Source: CAZECE01 sp964510525 (GTDB lineage: Bacteria > Pseudomonadota > Gammaproteobacteria > Pseudomonadales > JANQJO01). Taken from it: a stretch of DNA of 12,250 nt. Location: the NCBI GenBank assembly GCA_964510525.1, contig CAZECE010000101.1, positions 1 to 12,250 of the forward strand. The letters run 5' to 3'. Positions 7,401 through 12,250 of this stretch are shown one piece after another (within the stretch, counting starts at the first letter, position 1; every line of letters starts with the position of its first letter). The position numbers and the translations under genes were made by a program. Under the pieces are notes generated by a model. The model made no database searches and had not been told where the DNA came from. It saw nothing but the letters and a program-made list of their open reading frames with translations.

Positions 7401-8081
7401 GTGACCATTGAATTAAACTCAGCTGAGGAAAATACCTCGGTTGCTGGTGCTGCTGCAGAAAAGAAAGTAGATGCCAGAACGCGTATATTGAAAACCGCAC
7501 TGTCGGAGTTTGCGACCAAAGGTTTTGATGGCGTATCAACAACTGAAATAGCGAAGATTGCAGGGGTGACGCAACCTCTGATTCATTATCATTTCAAAAG
7601 CAAGTTAGCGTTGTGGCAAGCCACGGTAGAAGAGATTTTTCTGGTACTCAAAACCGAGTTCAGTCAACTCATCACTGAGCTGAGTGGTCACAGTAAGCAG
7701 GGGCGATTGGTCGAAGTGATTCGTGGTTTTGTGACCTTTGCCAGCAAGCATCCTGAGTTTGGTCAATTCCTGCTGCGTGAGGGTACTCAAAAAACCGAAC
7801 GCCTAGAGTGGATGATCGACACTTGGGCACGCCCGACCTTGGGTTTGTTGGTGGAAGACTATCGCCAAGGCGTTGCTGAAGGCTGGCTGAAAGACTTGCC
7901 GTTTCCTCAGATTGTTTCCATCGTAATGGCAGCTTGCATGCAGTTTTATGCGTTAGCGCCGATGATTGAAAGCATGTACGGTGTGAATTCTCAAGACCCT
8001 GAGCAAGTTGAACTGCATACCGCGGCGGTTATGGAGATGATCAGCCAAGCGATGTTGGTGGGTGAAGGGGTAGCCGCCTAA
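7401..8081 (+). CDS. TetR/AcrR-family transcriptional regulator
   Basis: A 226-residue DNA-binding protein. After a flexible N-terminal tail, TRILKTALSEFATKGFDGVS (27-46) forms the first helices, and TTEIAKIAGVTQPLIHYHFKSK (47-68) is the classic TetR helix-turn-helix with the YHF signature. The remaining ~150 residues are the helical ligand-binding and dimerisation half; the ligand cannot be read. Start choice: an upstream TTG (7350) and ATG (7365) are in frame, but GTG 7401 has the only good ribosome-binding site, AAGGGG (7389-7394), six bases away. TetR starts usually lie 10-30 residues before the helix-turn-helix, which also fits. It is monocistronic: the previous gene ends 269 bp upstream, and a strong terminator follows 27 bp after the stop. 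No obvious target operon lies beside it except the barrel-protein gene. Confidence 0.92.
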   Translation: MTIELNSAEENTSVAGAAAEKKVDARTRILKTALSEFATKGFDGVSTTEIAKIAGVTQPLIHYHFKSKLALWQATVEEIFLVLKTEFSQLITELSGHSKQGRLVEVIRGFVTFASKHPEFGQFLLREGTQKTERLEWMIDTWARPTLGLLVEDYRQGVAEGWLKDLPFPQIVSIVMAACMQFYALAPMIESMYGVNSQDPEQVELHTAAVMEMISQAMLVGEGVAA

Positions 8082-8101
8082 CGTTTGCAAGCCTAACGTT
8101 T
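8076..8101 (+). repeat. 15-bp tandem duplication at the tetR stop codon
   Basis: GCCTAACGTTT occurs at 8076-8086 and again at 8091-8101, offset by 15 bp. The TAA stop of the regulator gene lies in the first copy. It looks like a small slippage duplication just ahead of the terminator. In the regulator frame it has no coding effect beyond the stop. No function is proposed. Confidence 0.6.
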
Positions 8102-8107
8102 TAAAGA

Positions 8108-8143
8108 GGGACTAAAGATAAGGATATCTTTAGTCCCTTTTTT
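8108..8143 (+). terminator. Strong intrinsic terminator after the TetR-family gene
   Basis: A perfect 13-bp stem, GGGACTAAAGATA (8108-8120) with TATCTTTAGTCCC (8125-8137), closes a four-base AGGA loop and is followed by six T (8138-8143). It starts 27 bp after the TetR-family stop. The A-rich DNA before the stem could give weak function in the other direction, but no leftward gene reaches it. It isolates the response-regulator gene downstream. Confidence 0.95.
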
Positions 8144-8414
8144 GTGGTGATTAATGTCCACCTTGTCAGATTAACTTCATTTAAAAATAGCAGTACTTTA
8201 TTGAGGTCTGCCTTATTTGAGGGCTTTCTTAACTAAAAATGATATCACTTTAATTATATTTGTTTTTTTTAAGTCTCTTCTTCTGTTTTATTTACCACGA
8301 ATTTCTGATTAAGAGTTATACTTTTTTAGGAGTGCTTATCTTCGATAGGCTACTGGTTTCTAATACAGGGACGTAGAATCAAGACCATGAAATTGTGCCA
8401 CTGGATGTAGATAT

Positions 8415-9617
8415 ATGAAGAAAATAACCCCCCGAGTGATGCTGGTTGATGATGATAAAGTCATGCTGATTGCAATGGAAGAAGCATTAAAAGAATCGGG
8501 TTATGAAACCAGTACCTATGAAAGCGCTGAATCGGCTTTAGAGGTGATCGAGCAGTCTTTGGCAGCGAATGGAGACCAGCCACCTTGCGATTTGTTGGTT
8601 TCAGACATCAACATGCCCGGCATTTCAGGGCTGGAGTTTTGCCAAAAAATTTCTCAAAAAGCGGAATTTAAATACGTGCCCGTGATGTTGGTTTCGGGTC
8701 AAACCGATGAGCAAACCATTGTTGAGGGTTATAAATCGGGATGTTTTGATTTTATTCCAAAGCCTTTATTACTCGATAAATTTCTAGCGAAATGTGACAA
8801 TGCGACCAAACAAATGCAAAAGCTGTTCATATCAGATCAGCGGGCTTCTAAAGCCAAAGCCATTGCTTGTGAAGCCATGGAAGCGGGTAATAGGCTGACG
8901 AGTATTATCGAGTTTTCAGAAAGTGGCAAGACGCTGGATTCGTTTGAAAAACTAGCCAAAAAAGTCTTCAAAACATTAGAACGTTACGGTTATCAATCGA
9001 GTATTTTATTTGAGTGCTCTCATGGAGAACCGCAGTTTTTTTCTAATAATGGTTATGAAAATCCGCTTGAAAAAGAGTTGTTAATACAATTAAGAAAATC
9101 CGATAACGTTTTTGAAAGTACGCATTATTATGAATTTAATGGCCGGCTGTTTTCGTCATTTGATAAATCGATTTTGTTAATCCGTAATGCTACGCAGTTT
9201 AGTGAAGAAGGGCTTAAAGATTACATTGGAGCGCTGATGAACTGCGTTGATACTCGCGCCAAAATCATTGAGCATGAAGAAACTCGCCTGGAAGAGAGGC
9301 AAGTTGAAAAATTGCATGTGATTGAAAAATTTGAAGAATCCATTGTTGAATTGAAAGGTATTTTTCAATCGCAAATGCACAGTTTAAACAGCATCATAGA
9401 GTTAATGGTGTCAGAGCTTCATGTGCGATTTTCATCGCTGGACATTGGTGAGCGCAATGAGCAAATGATTCAAGAAATGGTTTCCAGCTCTTTGATTAAA
9501 TTAGAAGACCGGATCAATCAGGGATCGGAAATTTTTGATGTCAGTGTTGAAGAGCTGTTGATTGATTTGCATGAGGTTATTCTGGAAGACGACGAGTACC
9601 AGACGAAGGCCAGTTGA
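8415..9617 (+). CDS. Response regulator with unclassified output domain and C-terminal coiled coil
   Basis: A 400-residue cytoplasmic protein. Residues ~6-125 form a full receiver domain: acidic cluster Asp12-14, phospho-Asp64 in SDINMPG, Ser94 and Lys116-Pro117, all expected for a phosphorylatable receiver. Residues ~150-275 form an alpha/beta region that may be GAF-like but shows no signature I recognise. Residues ~280-390 are strongly charged and helical (EHEETRLEERQVEKLHVIEK), consistent with a coiled coil. There is no DNA-binding, GGDEF, EAL or HD-GYP motif, so output is probably by protein contact. The start is ATG 8415; the ribosome-binding site is weak. The 271 bp upstream after the terminator are very AT-rich, with no clear promoter; TTAACT (8229-8234) and TAATTA (8251-8256), 16 bp apart, are a poor candidate. 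No histidine kinase is adjacent, so the partner is unknown. Confidence 0.87.
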   Translation: MKKITPRVMLVDDDKVMLIAMEEALKESGYETSTYESAESALEVIEQSLAANGDQPPCDLLVSDINMPGISGLEFCQKISQKAEFKYVPVMLVSGQTDEQTIVEGYKSGCFDFIPKPLLLDKFLAKCDNATKQMQKLFISDQRASKAKAIACEAMEAGNRLTSIIEFSESGKTLDSFEKLAKKVFKTLERYGYQSSILFECSHGEPQFFSNNGYENPLEKELLIQLRKSDNVFESTHYYEFNGRLFSSFDKSILLIRNATQFSEEGLKDYIGALMNCVDTRAKIIEHEETRLEERQVEKLHVIEKFEESIVELKGIFQSQMHSLNSIIELMVSELHVRFSSLDIGERNEQMIQEMVSSSLIKLEDRINQGSEIFDVSVEELLIDLHEVILEDDEYQTKAS

Positions 9618-9638
9618 TTATCCTAAAAAAGCCATAGT

Positions 9639-9923
9639 TCAACACGCCACTAAGTTTTCACCATCGCAAAACATCCAAAAGCCCAATAAAAAAAGATAAG
9701 CACCGCTGTAAGAGTGTTGATACATATAATCAAAATAATGATTTCTGTGCTCAAATTGCAGCATGCCTTCGTTTTCAGAAGATAACAGCTCTAAGTAGCG
9801 AGAGACAGCCTGCACATTGCCGTATTCAAGTTTTAAGTTGTCTGTTGGGATGTAAAGTGAGGAAAGGTTGGTCGCCAGAACGTGCTTGTTTGGTGCCTGT
9901 AAACCGATTAAATACTGCTTCAT
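9639..9923 (-). CDS. Hypothetical 94-residue protein downstream of the MCP gene
   Basis: Not recognised. The ORF has a clear start context (AAAGG eight bases before ATG 9923) and ordinary codon use. The protein is rich in Tyr, Leu, His and Glu in its middle part. Near the C-terminus is a short hydrophobic stretch, SGAYLFLLGFWMFC (residues 73-86), possibly a buried helix or a membrane-associating segment, followed by an acidic DGEN. No signal peptide or nucleotide-binding motif is seen. It is the third gene in line after pyp and the MCP gene, separated from the latter by 120 nt, so a role in the same pathway is possible but unproven. Its ribosome-binding site lies in one arm of a 10-bp inverted repeat (9932-9975), suggesting controlled translation. 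It converges on the response-regulator gene with a 21-bp gap. Confidence 0.7.
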   Translation of the reverse strand: MKQYLIGLQAPNKHVLATNLSSLYIPTDNLKLEYGNVQAVSRYLELLSSENEGMLQFEHRNHYFDYMYQHSYSGAYLFLLGFWMFCDGENLVAC

Positions 9924-9931
9924 AAGGGGGA

Positions 9932-9975
9932 CCTTTTAATTTGTCGACTTGTTCTAATCGTACTGAATTAAAAGG
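9932..9975 (-). promoter_or_regulatory. Inverted repeat that would mask the ribosome-binding site of the 94-residue protein
   Basis: On the - strand, CCTTTTAATT (9975-9966) and AATTAAAAGG (9941-9932) are perfect complements 24 nt apart. The downstream arm contains the AAAGG that serves as ribosome-binding site for the gene starting at 9923. In RNA the hairpin would close that site. The stem is A-U rich, so it may be temperature- or factor-sensitive. A DNA-binding site of the same symmetry is the alternative. Confidence 0.5.
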
Positions 9976-10043
9976 ATTTTGTATTGAATAGATTTGTCAG
10001 TTTGCTGTTCTACGTTGTGAAAAATAAAAAGGTATTGTGAGGG

Positions 10044-11225
10044 TTATGACGCTATCAGGTTACAGTTTGTAGCCAAATCCGATATCGAGTCTTTTAGTTT
10101 ATCTAATTCCTGCAAAATTGATTCGATACCCGTGAAGGTGCCTTCTAACTCATTACCGACCGCCATAAATGTACCGTGGAGGCCACTGATGCTGCCCGCT
10201 GCCTGGCCCATGCTTGAGAGTAGTGTCTGAGTCTCAGAATATTGCTCGTTAACGTGGCTTAAGTAAGAATGAATATTGGTTTGGATGCCGACAATTTTAG
10301 TGGTGATGTCATCGAGGTCTTCATTGGCGGCGGTGCTGGATGCCTTGAGGTTTTCAGAAATGGAGCGGATGCTGTTGGTTGCGCTGTCGGTCTGTTCGGC
10401 TAATTTTTTCACTTCTCCTGCAACCACGGCAAATCCGCGACCACTTTCGCCGGCACGAGCCGCTTCGATGGATGCATTCAGCGCTAATAATTGGGTCATG
10501 CTGGCAATGTCCGTGATATCACCTGAGACTTTAAAAATTTCATCAACACCATTGTTGAGTGCTTCGACTCGATTTCGTGACGTCATGGCTTTTGACATGG
10601 TATCCGAAATGGAGTTACGCAAAGTATCCGCTTCCTGATGCATTTTTTGGATGCCTTTACCGACTTTATCAATGGACATATAGATGGTTTCAAAGGTTTT
10701 AATCACGTAACTGGTTGACTGATCGACGCCTTCTATGGCTGATTTAGCCGGCGTAAAATCAAATGTATTTTCTTCTTCAACGTGTTTGATTGAGTTTGAA
10801 ATGCCTAAAACGGTTTGCAGCTCGTCATTCAGTACGGCTTTTTCTTGATTTTGCTTTGAGACGAGTTCATTGGTAATGTGATTTAAGGCTGTACTTACAA
10901 CATCCGAGACAACTTTATTAACATAACGCGATGTATCCAGCGTTTGTTGCGTTGCCATGGTTTTAACGTCGTCTTGTTTAAGACGTTTAAGGGGTGTAAG
11001 GCAGTTTTTTTGCAGCCAGAAAAATAAGCCCATACTGATCAAAGTTGAGAAGATCAAGCCGGCGCCTAAGAAAAAAAATGTGTTTTTTAGTGCATACACC
11101 GAGAAAATGAGTTGGGAGAGAATGATCAAGTTGAAGCCCAAAAACACAAGGGACTCCGCAGTATTTTCACGCTTAAGATTTGATATTATAAGCGTTTTAA
11201 TTGACGCTAATGGCAGTTTAGTCAT
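10044..11225 (-). CDS. Methyl-accepting chemotaxis protein lacking a periplasmic sensor domain
   Basis: A 393-residue transducer. Two transmembrane helices (about 24-45 and 50-71) are joined by only some four residues, so there is no periplasmic ligand domain. A short TPLKRLK segment (77-83) could be the start of a vestigial HAMP, but a full HAMP is not evident. Residues ~90-230 and ~280-390 are the antiparallel signalling helices. The conserved hairpin tip spans about 237-279, with LLALNASIEAARAGE and GRGFAVVAGEVKKLAEQT; this region binds CheA and CheW. Small departures from the usual tip are MTQ for QTN and AGEV for ADEV. No C-terminal CheR/CheB pentapeptide is present. The start ATG 11225 overlaps the stop of a mini-ORF (ATGA). 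It lies 140 nt downstream of pyp on the same strand, so its input is probably a soluble partner, PYP being the obvious candidate (inference). Confidence 0.9.
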   Translation of the reverse strand: MTKLPLASIKTLIISNLKRENTAESLVFLGFNLIILSQLIFSVYALKNTFFFLGAGLIFSTLISMGLFFWLQKNCLTPLKRLKQDDVKTMATQQTLDTSRYVNKVVSDVVSTALNHITNELVSKQNQEKAVLNDELQTVLGISNSIKHVEEENTFDFTPAKSAIEGVDQSTSYVIKTFETIYMSIDKVGKGIQKMHQEADTLRNSISDTMSKAMTSRNRVEALNNGVDEIFKVSGDITDIASMTQLLALNASIEAARAGESGRGFAVVAGEVKKLAEQTDSATNSIRSISENLKASSTAANEDLDDITTKIVGIQTNIHSYLSHVNEQYSETQTLLSSMGQAAGSISGLHGTFMAVGNELEGTFTGIESILQELDKLKDSISDLATNCNLIAS

Positions 11226-11263
11226 GTTAAATCCATATACACACTTAGGGTCTTCATGACCAA
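11222..11263 (-). other. Putative 11-13 codon leader ORF coupled to the MCP gene
   Basis: A strong ribosome-binding sequence, AGGAGGG (11279-11273), is not placed for the MCP start 48 nt away. It does precede a small ORF that starts at TTG 11263 (10-nt spacing) or ATG 11257 (15-nt spacing) and ends in TGA 11224-11222. That stop overlaps the MCP ATG as ATGA, a typical coupling junction. The MCP frame itself has no upstream start codon before a TAA at 11288-11286. The peptide is MKTLSVYMDLT from the ATG. Confidence 0.5.
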
Positions 11264-11299
11264 ATAACGCAGCCCTCCTGGCAATTTATTTTATTGGAG

Positions 11300-11341
11300 T
11301 CGGCGCACATGCCTGAGAGAGAGTAAAAGCTTGTACGCCGA
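11300..11341 (-). other. GC-rich hairpin between pyp and the MCP gene
   Basis: On the - strand, TCGGCGTAC (11341-11333) can pair over nine positions with GTGCGCCGA (11308-11300), with one G-U wobble. The 24-nt loop is pyrimidine-rich and includes CTCTCTCTC. No U-tract follows, so it is not a standard terminator. It could stabilise the pyp message end or partly block readthrough into the MCP gene. It is the most G+C-rich structure in an otherwise AT-rich spacer. Confidence 0.5.
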
Positions 11342-11354
11342 ATTTCCTTGGTTT

Positions 11355-11377
11355 AAAGCAGTGGTTTAAGCTGCTTT
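11355..11377 (-). other. Hairpin spanning the pyp stop codon
   Basis: AAAGCAG (11377-11371) and CTGCTTT (11361-11355) form a seven-bp stem with a nine-base loop that holds the pyp TAA. Only three T follow in the pyp direction, before AAACC, so termination would be weak. In the other direction six T occur across and after the stem, but no gene arrives from that side. Together with the next hairpin it separates pyp from the MCP gene. Confidence 0.4.
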
Positions 11378-11722
11378 TTTAACGAAAAGGTACTGGTGTT
11401 TATCGTTTTTCAACAAACGCAGTTTGACAGGCGTTGGTTGCATTTTAAGGGTAAACGTATAATCAACAGACTCATCGAGTTGTGCGTTGCCATCATATTT
11501 CTGAGAGACCATGAAGTTATTGGTGCATGGTGCGACTTCAGAAAAGAAATGCTTACCTTTTACATTGCCTTTTGACATACCGGTAAACTTTGATTGAGAG
11601 GCATTATATTCAATCACTTTTCCGGAATGATCCATTTTTACAATACCAAAAGACTCACCATCCAATTGAGCTTCATTGGCGGCTTCGAGTTGAGAAAGGA
11701 TATTGCTGTCATCAAAGTTCAT
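11366..11722 (-). CDS. pyp: Photoactive yellow protein (blue-light receptor)
   Basis: A 118-residue soluble PAS-fold photoreceptor. PYP binds p-coumaric acid as a Cys thioester; blue light isomerises it and starts a photocycle. Alignment from memory with Halorhodospira halophila PYP runs without gaps from QLDG to VAPCT at a constant offset of three. Cys66 equals chromophore Cys69, Tyr39 equals Tyr42, Thr47 equals Thr50, and Pro65 equals Pro68. Gln43 replaces Glu46 and Met49 replaces Arg52. The end keeps DYTF, KMQPT and YLFVKK like the reference EYTF, QMTPT and WVFVKR. Start: ATG 11722, behind GGAG (11735-11732). A GTG at 11737 is in frame, but it overlaps that ribosome-binding site and would add five residues not seen in the family. 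It heads a - strand unit with an MCP gene. Chromophore-synthesis genes are absent from the window. Holoprotein formation is assumed, not shown. Confidence 0.93.
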   Translation of the reverse strand: MNFDDSNILSQLEAANEAQLDGESFGIVKMDHSGKVIEYNASQSKFTGMSKGNVKGKHFFSEVAPCTNNFMVSQKYDGNAQLDESVDYTFTLKMQPTPVKLRLLKNDKHQYLFVKKAA

Positions 11723-11834
11723 AAGGTTCTTCTCCACAAGTGTTGTTAAAACGAAACATGGTCAGCGAGTGCTAACTGCTGGGTCGTTAATTTATGACTC
11801 CAGCAATTTAAGGTTAGTATGATAATTGCTCAGT

Positions 11835-11840
11835 ATTATA
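11835..11840 (-). promoter_or_regulatory. Candidate -10 box for pyp
   Basis: The - strand reads TATAAT, a perfect housekeeping -10 hexamer, about 110 nt upstream of the pyp start. The hexamer 17 bp upstream (CCATCG) does not resemble a -35 box, so the promoter, if real, may need an activator or be stress-type. The following ~100 nt would be the pyp 5' leader. Confidence 0.4.
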
Positions 11841-12037
11841 TTAATTCCTTTTTAAGGCGATGGGCCTAAGTACAAATACGTATATAACCAAAATGGCACT
11901 AAGCTTGGTTTTATCCATTCGGTTGTAATAAAAAAGGGATGGTGAAAGAGCAAGTAACTTGGATTGAGTCTACACTTTGTATGCATGATTTATGTAAAGT
12001 GGATTGCTTGAAAATTTATCAAAGTTCTTAAACATTT

Positions 12038-12060
12038 AAGCTTTTAACCAACGAAAGCTT
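12038..12060 (+). other. Leader hairpin ahead of the PAS gene
   Basis: AAGCTTT (12038-12044) and AAAGCTT (12054-12060) are perfect complements around a nine-base loop; the flanking TTT and AAA would extend the stem with a one-base bulge. It ends six bases before the ribosome-binding site AAGGGGAG (12066-12073), close enough to affect ribosome access. It could also be a DNA-binding site. Confidence 0.35.
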
Positions 12061-12077
12061 TAAACAAGGGGAGTTCT

Positions 12078-12250
12078 ATGAGTGATGAAACCGAAGCGGC
12101 TTTAGAAAAATTAACCGAGTTTTTGTATATCGTCCCTGTGGCCCTGTTGGAATTTGATAATAAAGGTCAAATTTTTATGGCCAATCCTGGGGTGACCAAG
12201 ATTTTCAACCCCTTCACAACGACTGGGATGGTGACCAATATCTTTGAGCT
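12078..12250 (+). CDS. PAS-domain protein, 5' part only (runs off the window)
   Basis: The first 57 codons are visible, with an excellent start: AAGGGGAG (12066-12073) and ATG at 12078. The N-terminus, ALEKLTEFLYIVPVALLEFDNKG and then QIFMANPGVTKIF, matches the beginning of a PAS sensor domain, with the typical beta-strand, Asp-Asn-Lys-Gly turn and xxNPxxxxIF helix. Such domains often begin sensory kinases, diguanylate cyclases or transducers; the effector part lies beyond 12250, so the output is unknown. It is divergent from pyp across a shared 355-bp region, which makes a joint role in sensing plausible. The frame stays open to the window end. Confidence 0.8.
   Translation, partial: MSDETEAALEKLTEFLYIVPVALLEFDNKGQIFMANPGVTKIFNPFTTTGMVTNIFE

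Larger units (their letters stand above)
11723..12077. other. Divergent regulatory region between pyp and the PAS gene
   Basis: This 355-bp spacer separates two genes transcribed away from each other and contains no ORF worth calling. It holds a perfect -10 hexamer for pyp (11835-11840), an ATACGTAT palindrome (11876-11883) near the middle, and an inverted repeat (12038-12060) just before the PAS gene's ribosome-binding site. Shared control of both genes from the central palindrome is conceivable. Confidence 0.55.

Noticed and set aside
8387..8410. Seven-codon ATG mini-ORF just before the response regulator
   Set aside because: No ribosome-binding site and no overlap with the main start, unlike the two leader ORFs reported.
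11300..11341. CTCTCAGGCA on the - strand, resembling a piece of a glycine riboswitch
   Set aside because: The pairing GGAGAG strand, the conserved core spacing and the second aptamer are missing, and the gene downstream is an MCP. It is a short chance match in a hairpin loop.
11894..11908. TGGCAC-N5-TTGG as a sigma-54 promoter for the PAS gene
   Set aside because: The -12 element lacks the GC dinucleotide (TTGG, not TTGC) and it is about 170 bp from the start codon. One partial match is not enough.

Overview
The window looks like chromosomal DNA of a marine, motile, heterotrophic Gammaproteobacterium, most like the Oceanospirillales/Alteromonadales. The reasons are a PanP-type aspartate decarboxylase, moderate G+C with AT-rich intergenic DNA, a TraF-like outer-membrane barrel of the kind common in marine gammaproteobacteria, and several chemotaxis and second-messenger sensory proteins. 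The taxon is inferred from gene content and cannot be fixed from this sequence alone. No integrase, transposase, CRISPR array or plasmid gene is visible.

Layout. Positions 1-327 hold at most the last codons of an upstream gene and the promoter of a tRNA-Glu(UUC) gene at 328-403. Two overlapping + strand genes follow: a WcaJ-type undecaprenyl-phosphate sugar-phosphate transferase (522-1967) and panP (1957-3639). A - strand gene converges on them (3678-5381). It encodes a pseudo-HPt / REC / pseudo-REC / degenerate GGDEF protein that keeps an RxxD inhibitory-site motif, so it is more likely a c-di-GMP receptor than a cyclase. After a 379-bp AT-rich intergenic region come a secreted TraF_2-like beta-barrel protein (5761-7131) and a TetR-family regulator (7401-8081), which ends in a very clear intrinsic terminator. 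A response regulator with an unclassified output domain (8415-9617) follows.

The most interesting part is the right end. On the - strand, reading from 11722 down to 9639, there is a photoactive yellow protein gene (pyp), then a short methyl-accepting chemotaxis protein (MCP) gene whose product has almost no periplasmic domain, then a 94-residue protein I do not recognise. A PAS-domain gene starts divergently at 12078 and runs off the window. PYP is a blue-light receptor that binds p-coumarate. Its residues for chromophore attachment and hydrogen bonding are conserved, except that the position equivalent to Glu46 of the Halorhodospira halophila protein is Gln. The pyp-MCP pair suggests a two-protein photosensor in which soluble PYP signals to a membrane-anchored transducer that has no sensor domain of its own. 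This is inference; the chromophore-making enzymes (tyrosine ammonia-lyase, p-coumaroyl-CoA ligase) are not in the window.

The same unit shows possible post-transcriptional control: two hairpins between pyp and the MCP gene, a mini-ORF with a strong ribosome-binding site whose stop overlaps the MCP start (ATGA), and a 10-bp inverted repeat that would bury the ribosome-binding site of the 94-residue protein.
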